64,000 nucleotides of DNA from Amycolatopsis lurida (GTDB taxonomy: Bacteria; Actinomycetota; Actinomycetes; Mycobacteriales; Pseudonocardiaceae). The stretch spans positions 5,425,501 to 5,489,500 of the forward strand of contig NZ_FNTA01000004.1 of the NCBI RefSeq assembly GCF_900105055.1. The letters are read 5' to 3'. The notes under the pieces are model-generated. The model was not told the DNA's origin. It did not search any database and worked only from the letters and a program-made list of their open reading frames with translations. A program made the translations under genes and the position numbers. Shown here piece after piece: positions 48,749-56,734 of this stretch. Position 1 is the first letter of the stretch; every line of letters starts with the position of its first letter.

Positions 48749-49975
48749 ATGACCTTCGCTCGAATCGAGACTTCGCCGTCCTTAGACACGGCGGAAGCAA
48801 TGACGGGAACCACGATGACCACGCCAGTGACGGACACCGAGATCTTCGAGGGCCACGAGGGCGGCAAGCTCTCCGTGGCCGCGACGCGCCCGATCTCCTC
48901 GCCCCGTGACCTCTCGGTCGCGTACACGCCTGGGGTGGCGAAGGTGAGCCGTGCGATCGCCGAGGACGCGGCCAAGGCGAAGCGGTACACGTGGGCGGAC
49001 AGGCTGGTCGTGGTGGTCAGTGACGGTACGGCGGTGCTCGGCCTCGGTGACATCGGCGCGAGCGCCTCGCTGCCGGTCATGGAGGGCAAGTCGGTCCTGT
49101 TCAAGACCTTCGGCGGGCTCGACTCGATCCCGCTGGTGCTCGACACCACCGACGTCGACGAGATCATCGAGACCCTGGTCCGGCTGCGCCCGTCGTTCGG
49201 CGCGGTGAACCTGGAGGACATCTCGGCGCCGCGCTGCTTCGAGCTGGAGGACCGACTCAAGGAGGTCCTCGACTGCCCGGTCATGCACGACGACCAGCAC
49301 GGCACGGCGATCGTCACGCTGGCCGCGCTGCGCGGGGCGAACCAGGTCCTCGGCAAGGACATCTCCGGCCAGCGCGTGGTCGTCTCGGGCGCGGGCGCGG
49401 CGGGGGTGGCCTGCGCCAGGATCCTGCAGAACGCCGGCGTCGCCGACGTCACCGTGCTCGACTCGCGCGGCATCATCCACTCCGGCCGCGAGGGCCTGAA
49501 CCCGATCAAGCAGAAGCTCGCCGAGACCACGAACACGGCCGGCCTGCGTGGCGGCCTCGGCGAGGCGCTGAAGGGCGCCGACGTCTTCCTCGGCCTGTCC
49601 GGGGCGACCATCGACGAGACCCTGCTGGCCGGGATGGCCGACGACGCGATCGTGTTCGCGCTGTCGAACCCCGACCCGGAGGTTCACCCGGTCGCGGCGT
49701 CGCGGTATGCCAAGATCGTGGCGACCGGGCGCAGCGACTTCCCGAACCAGATCAACAACGTGCTGGCGTTCCCCGGTGTCTTCCGCGGCGCGCTCGACTC
49801 CGGCGCGCGGGCGATCACGGAGAACATGAAGCTGGCCGCGGCCGACGCGATCTTCGCCGTCGCGCAGGACGACCTCGGCCCGGACCGTATCGTCCCGAGC
49901 CCGCTGGACCCGCGCGTCGCGCCCGAGGTGGCCGCCGCGGTGGCGAAGGCCGCCGAGGCCGACGGCGTGGTGTGA
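48749..49975 (+). CDS. Malic enzyme (NAD(P)-dependent, short type)
   Basis: A 408-residue enzyme converting malate to pyruvate and CO2. The malic domain has SVAYTPGVAKVSRAIAEDAA and the Lys/Asp-rich site in DDQHGTAIVTLAALRGA. The NAD domain has VVVSGAGAAGVACARIL. Length equals the small bacterial class without a phosphotransacetylase domain. Cofactor preference cannot be told. The ATG at 48749 follows AGGAGA by 6 nt. The 48423-48748 stretch has no gene; TTTGTGAC (48503-48510) and GTCACAA (48549-48555) form a wide inverted pair of unknown meaning. Confidence 0.93.
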   Translation: MTFARIETSPSLDTAEAMTGTTMTTPVTDTEIFEGHEGGKLSVAATRPISSPRDLSVAYTPGVAKVSRAIAEDAAKAKRYTWADRLVVVVSDGTAVLGLGDIGASASLPVMEGKSVLFKTFGGLDSIPLVLDTTDVDEIIETLVRLRPSFGAVNLEDISAPRCFELEDRLKEVLDCPVMHDDQHGTAIVTLAALRGANQVLGKDISGQRVVVSGAGAAGVACARILQNAGVADVTVLDSRGIIHSGREGLNPIKQKLAETTNTAGLRGGLGEALKGADVFLGLSGATIDETLLAGMADDAIVFALSNPDPEVHPVAASRYAKIVATGRSDFPNQINNVLAFPGVFRGALDSGARAITENMKLAAADAIFAVAQDDLGPDRIVPSPLDPRVAPEVAAAVAKAAEADGVV

Positions 49976-49999
49976 CAGTTCCTTTCACGCTCGCTCAAG

Positions 50000-50054
50000 C
50001 GCTATGAAAGGCCCCTTCATTGCAAAATTCGCAATGAAGGGGCCTTTCATAGCG
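50000..50054. repeat. Perfect 24-bp GAAAGG-family palindrome between convergent genes
   Basis: Arms at 50000-50023 and 50031-50054 (core CTATGAAAGGCCCCTTC) are exact reverse complements with a 7-nt loop. It lies between malic enzyme and the convergent membrane protein gene and is a likely bidirectional terminator. Confidence 0.8.
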
Positions 50055-50072
50055 TTCGGGGGCTGCGCACGG

Positions 50073-50807
50073 TCAGCCGGTAGGGACGGCAAGATCGGCA
50101 CCGGGGGCGAGCACGGAACCGATCAGCTCCGCGCCGGGCGTGTGAATCGTGCAGAAGACCGTGCGCACACCGTTTTCCCAGGCTTCGCGCTCAGGCTTCA
50201 GGTAGCTCAGGTCGGCGCGGACACCGGCCGCGTCGAGTCGCGGACGGTCGACGTTCTTGGCCATGATCCGCTGACAGTGGGCCGAGGCTTCCGCTTTCAG
50301 TTCTCCGCCGCCCGGCCAGGGGCCGTCCGCCGCGATGAAGGTCCCGATCGCCTGGGTGTCGTGCGTGTCTCCGCACAAGGTGAGTTCGACGCTGGTGAAA
50401 GTCCCCGTGACCGCGGGCTGCCGGAAGCAATCGCCCGGCTTCAAGGTGCAGGCGTTGGCGTGGCCGGACGGCGGGGCCGCGCAACTCGCGCCCGGCGGGC
50501 TCGCGGTGTAGTTGTCCGGGTTTCCCATGGTGTTCCCGAGCAGGGCGACCCACCCGACGGTCCAGACCCCTGCGGCCACGAGACCGCCGATCGCCAGGCC
50601 GCGGCCCGGCCGCTTCCCCTGACCGGTCTGGGTGATCGCGATGATGCCCAGGATGATCGCGGGCAGCACGGCCAGCGGAAGGCAACCGGCCAAGCCGAGC
50701 ACGAGCGCGGCGATCGCCAGGCCGCTGGTCTTGTGCTGCTGCGGTGGAGGGCCGTACGGCGGGGCGGGCGCGACACTTGCCATCGGCAGGCCGGGGTGTT
50801 CGTTCAT
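50073..50807 (-). CDS. DUF4190-type membrane protein with extracellular domain
   Basis: A 244-residue protein. A Pro/Gln-rich cytosolic start (PPYGPPPQQHKTSG) is followed by two hydrophobic segments (LAIAALVLGLAGCLPLAVLP with AIILGIIAI, and LAIGGLVAAGVWTVGWVALLG), as in DUF4190 proteins. An extracellular domain with several Cys (CTLKPGDCFRQP, LCGDTHD, HCQRIM) resembles the septum-formation-type domain. Function unknown. TAGTTT lies 7 nt before the ATG, so mRNA may be leaderless. Confidence 0.7.
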   Translation of the reverse strand: MNEHPGLPMASVAPAPPYGPPPQQHKTSGLAIAALVLGLAGCLPLAVLPAIILGIIAITQTGQGKRPGRGLAIGGLVAAGVWTVGWVALLGNTMGNPDNYTASPPGASCAAPPSGHANACTLKPGDCFRQPAVTGTFTSVELTLCGDTHDTQAIGTFIAADGPWPGGGELKAEASAHCQRIMAKNVDRPRLDAAGVRADLSYLKPEREAWENGVRTVFCTIHTPGAELIGSVLAPGADLAVPTG

Positions 50808-50853
50808 GGGACCGAAACTAGGCAGCGGCCATGAAGTTCCGATGACACGCGCC

Positions 50854-52257
50854 TCAGGCGAGCAGTTCGGCCAGCCGGTGCCGAGGCAGGTCGATCAGCC
50901 GCGCGTCCGTCAGGTCCGGCGGTACGTCCAGTGAGACGTTCGCGAGCCGCGCGTGCGCCCGGGTCAGCAGTTCTTCCTGGTGACCGGCGGCGTCCGCCAC
51001 GACGATGGCGTGCCGGTTGTCCGGAGTGCTCCGCAGCAGCCGCAGCTTGTACTTCGCGCCGATCAGCCGGTTCAGCGCGGCCTGCGCCTCGGCGTTCGTC
51101 AGATCGGGATGCGAATTCGGGACCAGCAGCGCCAGCCGCCGCGCGTTGGTGCCCAGCAGGGTCCGCAGCAGCCACGGCCCTGGGTCGGCCGAGAGGTCCA
51201 TCGCGACCGCGTCGCCCTCCGGGCCGGAGACGGACCAGTCGACCGGGCGCGACTCGAGCGCCAGCCCGCCTTCGGTGGCGATCTCGTGCAGCTTGTCCAG
51301 CAGTGACGGCTTGGCCGCGCCGGCGGATTCCACCGACTGCGGGCCGTGCGTGTAGATCGCGGCCTTCCCCTTGCCGCCGCGGTTCTTCTTCGATTTCGCG
51401 GTCGGCTGGCAGACGTAGAGGTCGGCCGCGCTCCCGATCGCCTGCGCGCCGAAGTACCGGTTGAAGTCCGGCAGGATCGCCTCGAAGGTCAGCCCGAGCG
51501 TCGCGAGCGCCCGCTGCACCTGCGCGCCCAGCGCGGGATGCCGGGGGCTGTAGCCGTAGGCGAGCAGCAGCCGCCCGTCCGAGGGCTCGCTGAGCGCCTG
51601 TACCCCGCGCGCCGCGAACAAGCCCATTCCTTCGGGGGTGTAAGGCGGATCACTGAACACGAGATCCATCCGCCCGGCCACCGAGGGGGGAAGGCCGACG
51701 CGCAGATCCGTGTGCAGGGTGCGGATGGACCGCTCGCTGAGCTCGTCGATGTAGGCGAGAACACGATCGTCGAGGTCGACGACGGTGAGGTCCGCGTCGG
51801 GCCGCAACGCGCGCACGGCCAGCGAAGTGAGGTCGTGGTCGCCGAGGAACAGCAGCTTCGCCGTACCGAGGTCGTACCGCTCGTCGAGCCACAGCGCCCG
51901 GTTCAGCACCGTCTCCGGCGTCGCCTGCACGTGGTCCAGCGCGGCCAGCGGCGCGGGCACGTTCTCGACGTAGCTGGTGATGACCTTCAGCAGGTCAGGG
52001 TCTGATTTCCGGTCCCGTGCCTCGAAGCGCGCGTACTTCTCGCGCGCGGCGGGGGTCAGCCGGAAGCGGGACTCGGTCCGCTCCAGGTCGTCGCCGAGCG
52101 CGTTCAGGACGTCTTCGACACTCCGGCGTGGCGCGGTGCTGATCCGGACCAGTTCGCCGAGGTCACGCCAATCCGTCCGGAGCAGGGAAATCACCTGATG
52201 GAGCGGTCGCACGTGGACACCGTGCGCCGCGAGGACGTCATCGACGGAGGAACTCAC
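50854..52257 (-). CDS. Branched-polyamine-synthase-like aminopropyltransferase/methyltransferase fold protein
   Basis: A 467-residue protein. An N-terminal winged-helix region (about 1-90) precedes a Rossmann-like domain with LLFLGDHDLTSLAVRAL and LVFSDPPYTPEG. These correspond to the GDDD and DPPET-type motifs of the bis-aminopropyl spermidine synthase (BpsA, DUF43) family of thermophiles, with one Asp replaced by His here. A C-terminal extension follows. Activity as an aminopropyltransferase is an inference; a methyltransferase-like role is possible. The GTG at 52257 lies 7 nt after TAGGCT with no ribosome site. Confidence 0.65.
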   Translation of the reverse strand: MSSSVDDVLAAHGVHVRPLHQVISLLRTDWRDLGELVRISTAPRRSVEDVLNALGDDLERTESRFRLTPAAREKYARFEARDRKSDPDLLKVITSYVENVPAPLAALDHVQATPETVLNRALWLDERYDLGTAKLLFLGDHDLTSLAVRALRPDADLTVVDLDDRVLAYIDELSERSIRTLHTDLRVGLPPSVAGRMDLVFSDPPYTPEGMGLFAARGVQALSEPSDGRLLLAYGYSPRHPALGAQVQRALATLGLTFEAILPDFNRYFGAQAIGSAADLYVCQPTAKSKKNRGGKGKAAIYTHGPQSVESAGAAKPSLLDKLHEIATEGGLALESRPVDWSVSGPEGDAVAMDLSADPGPWLLRTLLGTNARRLALLVPNSHPDLTNAEAQAALNRLIGAKYKLRLLRSTPDNRHAIVVADAAGHQEELLTRAHARLANVSLDVPPDLTDARLIDLPRHRLAELLA

Positions 52258-52292
52258 GCCACGCAGCCTAGTGACCCGCCCCCTGAGACACC

Positions 52293-52321
52293 GTGCCAAC
52301 AGGCAGGATCTGGGCTACGGT
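52293..52321 (+). promoter_or_regulatory. Housekeeping-type promoter of the osmolyte transporter operon
   Basis: GTGCCA (52293-52298), a 17-nt spacer and TACGGT (52316-52321) form a SigA-like promoter 27 nt before the GTG of the ABC ATPase gene. Confidence 0.5.
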
Positions 52322-52348
52322 TTTTCGACCAGACATGGGGAGAGACAC

Positions 52349-53437
52349 GTGACTATCGAGTTCCGTGGCGTGACCAAGCGGTATCCGGACGGGACGGTCG
52401 CGGTCGACGACCTGAACCTCACCGTGGAGGACGGCACCATCACCGTCTTCGTCGGGCCGTCCGGCTGCGGCAAGACCACGTCGCTGCGGATGATCAACCG
52501 GATGGTGGAGCCGACTTCGGGCACGGTGCTGCTCGACGGCAAGGACGTCAGCGACGGTGATCCGGCGTTGCTGCGCCGCGGCATCGGTTACGTCATCCAG
52601 CACGCCGGCCTCTTTCCACACAGGACGGTCCTGGACAACGTCGCCACCGTGCCGCTGCTGTCCGGCTGGGACAAGGGCAAGGCGCGTAAACGCGCGGCCG
52701 AGCTGCTCGAAACCGTCGGCCTGCCCGCGGAACTCGGCAAGCGGTACCCCGCCCAGCTTTCCGGCGGCCAGCAACAGCGCGTCGGCGTCGCCAGGGCGCT
52801 CGCGGCGGATTCGCCGGTGCTGCTGATGGACGAGCCGTTCTCCGCCGTCGACCCGATCGTCCGCGAGGAACTGCAGGACGAACTGCTGCGCCTCCAGTCA
52901 CAGCTGGGGAAGACGATCGTGTTCGTCACGCACGACATCGACGAGGCCGTGCGGCTCGGCGACAAGATCGCGGTGCTCCGCGTCGGCGGGGTGCTCGCGC
53001 AGTACGGCACGCCCTCGGACGTGTTGCGTCATCCCGTCGACGACTTCGTCGCGTCCTTCGTGGGCAAGGATCGCGGCTACCGCGGGCTTTCCTTCCTTTC
53101 GGCGGACGGGATCGTCGTCGAAGAAGTGAAGCGGGTCGAGGTCGGCAAGCCCGCCCCCGGGCCGTCCGACGACTGGCGGGTCGCGGTCAACGCCGAGGGC
53201 CAGCCGCGCGGCTGGCTGCGGCCGGGTTCCACTGTGGACGGTGAGCTCGCGGAGACCGATCTCGTCGCGGGCGGATCCCTGTACGTCCAGGGTTCGCCGA
53301 TCCGGGGTGCGCTCGACGCGGCGCTTTCGTCGCCCGCGAGCCTCGGTGTCGTGGTCGACGCCGACCAGAAGGTCCTCGGCGTGGTCAGAGCCCGGCAAGT
53401 CCTCGAGGTGATCGAAGCGCCGTCGCTGAGTTCCTGA
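52349..53437 (+). CDS. opuCA: Osmolyte (QAT family) ABC transporter ATPase, OpuCA/ProV-like
   Basis: A 362-residue ATPase. Walker A is GPSGCGKTT, the ABC signature LSGGQQQRVGVARAL, and Walker B VLLMDEPFSAVD. The Q-loop segment is YVIQHAGLFPH. The C-terminal part after about residue 240 is a CBS-like regulatory domain, degenerate in sequence. The family imports glycine betaine, choline, carnitine or proline under osmotic stress. The GTG at 52349 has GGAG upstream. It is followed directly by the permease (TGATG overlap). Confidence 0.9.
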   Translation: MTIEFRGVTKRYPDGTVAVDDLNLTVEDGTITVFVGPSGCGKTTSLRMINRMVEPTSGTVLLDGKDVSDGDPALLRRGIGYVIQHAGLFPHRTVLDNVATVPLLSGWDKGKARKRAAELLETVGLPAELGKRYPAQLSGGQQQRVGVARALAADSPVLLMDEPFSAVDPIVREELQDELLRLQSQLGKTIVFVTHDIDEAVRLGDKIAVLRVGGVLAQYGTPSDVLRHPVDDFVASFVGKDRGYRGLSFLSADGIVVEEVKRVEVGKPAPGPSDDWRVAVNAEGQPRGWLRPGSTVDGELAETDLVAGGSLYVQGSPIRGALDAALSSPASLGVVVDADQKVLGVVRARQVLEVIEAPSLSS

Positions 53438-54120
53438 TGGGGGACTTCTTCGCGGAGCTCGGCCGCTACCTGGGCAGCGCCAACAACAGGTCGCAGTTCA
53501 TCGGCGACCTGCTCGATCACATCTATCTTTCGCTGGTCCCGCTGGTGCTGGGCCTGCTGATCGCGGTGCTGGCGGGCTGGCTCGGCCACCGGTTCGCGGC
53601 GGTGCGTTCCGTGCTGCTGGTGGTGTCGAACCTGCTGTACACGATCCCGTCGCTCGCCCTGTTCGTGGTGATCCCGGGCATCATCGGTTCGAAGATCCTC
53701 GACAGCGTCAACGTCATCGTCGCGCTCACCGTCTACACCGCCGCCCTGCTCGTGCGCCCGGTGCTGGACGCGCTCGACGCCGTCCCGCCGCACGTCGTCG
53801 CCGCGGCCACGGCGATCGGCTACAAACCCGCGCGCCGCTTCCTCGCCGTCGAGCTGCCGCTTTCGGTGCCGGTGCTCGCGGCGGGCGTCCGGGTGGCCTC
53901 GGTCAGCAACATCAGCCTGGTCAGCGTCGGCGCGCTGATCGGCACCGGCGGGCTCGGCGTGCTGTTCACCGACGGCTTCCAGCGCGAGTACTTCTCGCCG
54001 ATCGTCGTCGGGATCGTCGCGACCCTGCTGCTCGCGCTGATCGTGGACCTCGTGCTGGTCCAGCTCCGCAATCTCCTCACACCCTGGGACCGGGTGGCGA
54101 CCACGGCGGGGGCGAAATGA
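53437..54120 (+). CDS. opuCB: Osmolyte ABC transporter permease, OpuCB-like
   Basis: A 227-residue membrane permease with about five or six helices. The EAA-type cytosolic loop reads ATAIGYKPARRFLAVELPLSVPVL, and IGTGGLG follows. It forms the channel with the second permease. It overlaps both neighbours by one to four bases. Confidence 0.9.
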   Translation: MGDFFAELGRYLGSANNRSQFIGDLLDHIYLSLVPLVLGLLIAVLAGWLGHRFAAVRSVLLVVSNLLYTIPSLALFVVIPGIIGSKILDSVNVIVALTVYTAALLVRPVLDALDAVPPHVVAAATAIGYKPARRFLAVELPLSVPVLAAGVRVASVSNISLVSVGALIGTGGLGVLFTDGFQREYFSPIVVGIVATLLLALIVDLVLVQLRNLLTPWDRVATTAGAK

Positions 54121-54806
54121 TCGGCGACGTCCTGAACTGGTTCGGCGACCCGGCCCACTGGCAAGGCGTGGACGGCGTCCCGGCCCGGCTGCTGCAGCAT
54201 CTCGGCTACACGGCGCTGGCACTGGTCTTCGCGCTGCTCATCGCGATCCCGCTCGGCCTCTACGTCGGGCATACGGGTCGCGGTGCGGTGCTGCTGGTGA
54301 GCGGCGGCAACGCGATCCGCGCGTTGCCGACGCTGGGTTTGGTGACCTTCCTGTTCCTGCTCTTCACCGAAAGCGAGCTCTCGACGATCATCGGGCTCGT
54401 GGTGCTCGCCATCCCGCCGATCCTCGCCGGGACGTACGCGGGCCTTCAGGCGACCGATCACGGCGTGGTCGACGCGGCGCAGGGCATCGGAATGACCGGC
54501 TGGCAACGATTGTGGAAGGTCGAGGTGCCCATCTCGCTGCCGCTGGTGCTCGGCGGAGTGCGGAACTCGGTGCTGCAGCTGGTGGCGACGGCCGCCGTGG
54601 CCGCCTACGTCGGGCTTGGTGGACTGGGTCGGTTCCTGCTCGACGGACTGGCCATTTTGGACTATCCGCAGGTGGTCGCGGGCGCACTGCTGACGACGTT
54701 GCTCGCGGTCGTGCTCGACCTCGCGCTGGCGGGTGTCCAGCGAGTGCTGGTGCCCAAGGGAGTTCGGCTGGCACAGGCCGCGAGCGGGAAGAAGGCGAAG
54801 TCATGA
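54117..54806 (+). CDS. opuCD: Osmolyte ABC transporter permease, OpuCD-like
   Basis: A 229-residue permease paralogous to the previous one. The EAA loop reads AQGIGMTGWQRLWKVEVPISLPLVL and YVGLGGLG follows. GNAIRALPTLGLVTF is typical of the QAT permeases. Its ATG overlaps the preceding stop (ATGA). The C-terminus is basic (SGKKAKS). Confidence 0.9.
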   Translation: MIGDVLNWFGDPAHWQGVDGVPARLLQHLGYTALALVFALLIAIPLGLYVGHTGRGAVLLVSGGNAIRALPTLGLVTFLFLLFTESELSTIIGLVVLAIPPILAGTYAGLQATDHGVVDAAQGIGMTGWQRLWKVEVPISLPLVLGGVRNSVLQLVATAAVAAYVGLGGLGRFLLDGLAILDYPQVVAGALLTTLLAVVLDLALAGVQRVLVPKGVRLAQAASGKKAKS

Positions 54807-54854
54807 GTGCCGGTAGGCGGAGCTGCGGAGGTACCGGGAAAAGCGACCGGACGC

Positions 54855-54889
54855 GTGAACCCGCTGTGCCGATCAACCGGCGGGTTCAC
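54855..54889 (+). other. Intercistronic stem-loop before the binding-protein gene
   Basis: GTGAACCCG (54855-54863) and CGGGTTCAC (54881-54889) are perfect inverted arms. They sit between the permease stop and the ATG of the binding protein. Such elements often stabilise or segment the mRNA so that the binding protein is made in excess. Confidence 0.45.
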
Positions 54890-54898
54890 CGGCAGGCT

Positions 54899-55798
54899 AT
54901 GCGGCGGACGGTGGTGGCGTTGTTCGCCGGGATCGCGCTCCTGGCGGCGGGCTGCGGCAATCCGCTCGCCGGAGGCGCCGAGGGCGGTGCGACCGGCGAC
55001 ATCATCATCGGCGCGTCCGACGTCGGGGAAAGCCTTCTGCTGGCCCAGATCTACGCGGGCGCGCTGCGCAACGCGGGCGCCGAGAACGTGACGGTGCGCC
55101 CGCCGGTCGGCAGTCGCGAGGTCGTCGTCAAGGCGCTCCAGGACAAATCGCTTTCGGTGGTGCCGGACTACAGCGGCAACCTGTTGCGCTACTTCGACAA
55201 GGAGACACAGGCGACCACGCCGCAGGACGTCTACGCACAGCTGAAACAGAAGGTGCCGTCCGGGTTCGAGGTCCTCGAACAAGCACCCGCGGAGGACAAG
55301 GACCTGCTGGTGGTGCGGAAGGAACTCGCCGATTCCGGGATCCGGACCTTCTCCGATCTCGGCAAGCGGTGCGGGGAATTCGTCTTCGGCGGCCCCGGCC
55401 AGTGGAGCAGCCGCTGGAAGGACAAGATCGAGACGCTCTACGGCTGCGAGTTCGCCGAGATCCGCACGACCGACACCGGCGGCCCGGTCACGGTCGCCGC
55501 GCTGAAGTCCGGCGACATCCAGGTCGCCGATCTGTTCAGCACGTCGTCGTCGATCGCCGCGAACGGGTTCGTCCCGCTGGTGGACGACAAGAACATGTTC
55601 CCCGCGCAGAACATCGTGCCGCTCGTCGCGAAGGGGACGTTGTCGCCGAAGGAAGTCGACGCGTTGAACCGGGTTTCGGCGGTGCTCACGACCGACGAGC
55701 TGACCGAGTTGAACGTCCAGTTCAGCGAGGAGAAGCGCAACCCGCTCGACGTCGCCGAGGAGTTCCTGCGCCGGCACAACCTCCTCGCGCCCGCCTGA
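54899..55798 (+). CDS. opuCC: Osmolyte ABC transporter substrate-binding lipoprotein, OpuCC-like
   Basis: A 299-residue lipoprotein with lipobox LAAGC (Cys19). The binding domain begins IIIGASDVGESLLLAQIYAGAL and contains VPDYSGNLLRYF, as in choline/betaine/carnitine-binding OpuC proteins. The ATG at 54899 gives a normal signal peptide; the ATGA-coupled ATG at 54803 would add 32 residues before the signal and is less likely. Betaine is the simplest guess for the ligand, given the betaine cassette 38 kb away. Confidence 0.85.
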   Translation: MRRTVVALFAGIALLAAGCGNPLAGGAEGGATGDIIIGASDVGESLLLAQIYAGALRNAGAENVTVRPPVGSREVVVKALQDKSLSVVPDYSGNLLRYFDKETQATTPQDVYAQLKQKVPSGFEVLEQAPAEDKDLLVVRKELADSGIRTFSDLGKRCGEFVFGGPGQWSSRWKDKIETLYGCEFAEIRTTDTGGPVTVAALKSGDIQVADLFSTSSSIAANGFVPLVDDKNMFPAQNIVPLVAKGTLSPKEVDALNRVSAVLTTDELTELNVQFSEEKRNPLDVAEEFLRRHNLLAPA

Positions 55799-55805
55799 CC
55801 ATTCG

Positions 55806-55822
55806 TCCTCTAAATGCGGGAG
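55806..55822. repeat. Short family B fragment
   Basis: CGTCCTCTAAATGCGGG at 55806-55822 matches the 9785 and 37389 family B copies. It fills the gap between the transporter operon and a convergent acetyltransferase. Confidence 0.45.
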
Positions 55823-55825
55823 GGG

Positions 55826-56341
55826 CTAGAGGCGGTCGAAAGCGGGCGAGTAGCGGAACTCGCCCTGGAGGCCAGGCGTGTACGCGCGAAGGGTGCGGAC
55901 CTGGAAGTGCGGCGCCCATTCCGCGACCGGCGGCGTGATCCCGTGCCGCGCGGCGAGCACGAAGCCGAAGCGGGAGTAGTAGTTCGGGTCGCCCAGCAGG
56001 ACCACGGCGCCGTAGCCGAGGGCGTCCGCCGCGCCGAGCACGGCGTGCACGAGCGCGGAGCCGACGCCCGAAGCGTGGTGCTGGGGCAGGACTCCGAGCG
56101 GGCCGAGACCGACCGTCGACTTCTCGTCCGAGCCGAGTTCGGCCGGGCTGCAGCAGACGTGCCCGACGACCTCCCCGTCCCGTTCGGCCACGATGGACAG
56201 TGCGCCGATCAGGTCGCCGTCCTCACGCAGTTCGTCGACGAGTTTCGCCTCGACCACCGGGACACTGAGTTTCTCGAAAGCGGCCAGATGGACGGCGTGG
56301 ATCGCCTCGCGGTCGGCCGGGGTTTCCTGTCGGAGCAGCAT
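55826..56341 (-). CDS. GNAT acetyltransferase (YhbS-like)
   Basis: A 171-residue acetyltransferase. The acetyl-CoA motif is QHHASGVGSALVHAVLG preceded by LGPLGVLP, and GDPNYYSRFGF is the conserved C-terminal strand-helix of YhbS-type enzymes. Acceptor unknown. The ATG at 56341 fits the family start; longer frames upstream are non-homologous. The 56342-56734 gap upstream holds no gene that I can support. Confidence 0.86.
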   Translation of the reverse strand: MLLRQETPADREAIHAVHLAAFEKLSVPVVEAKLVDELREDGDLIGALSIVAERDGEVVGHVCCSPAELGSDEKSTVGLGPLGVLPQHHASGVGSALVHAVLGAADALGYGAVVLLGDPNYYSRFGFVLAARHGITPPVAEWAPHFQVRTLRAYTPGLQGEFRYSPAFDRL

Positions 56342-56734
56342 GCGGCCGAGTGTGCTCCATCCGAAGGTAGGATGGAAATCGATTTCCGCGTCGCGAGGTC
56401 GCGACTTTAGTAGGCGGCCATCCGTGTGTACTTCCACGGCACTGAAACGGCCAGTGGGACGGAAAACGACCACCAGATGTGCGGATCCCCAATTCTTCGT
56501 GGGCCGTACGGGCGCAAAACGCGACTAAAGGCGGGGGCTGAACGGTGCCCGAACTGCGCCGACGCGACGTCCATTACTACCGGGATGTCCGTAATGCAAG
56601 GTCTTCCTTGGGGTGAAATCGCCACTTACTCTCAGCCTGCGCTCCTAAGTGGAACGCGCTTCACCTCTGAGTCACCCCAACGATCCGGCGGACTTCGCCA
56701 TGTCCGTGGGTCGACCCTGCCTGGGAGGAATATC

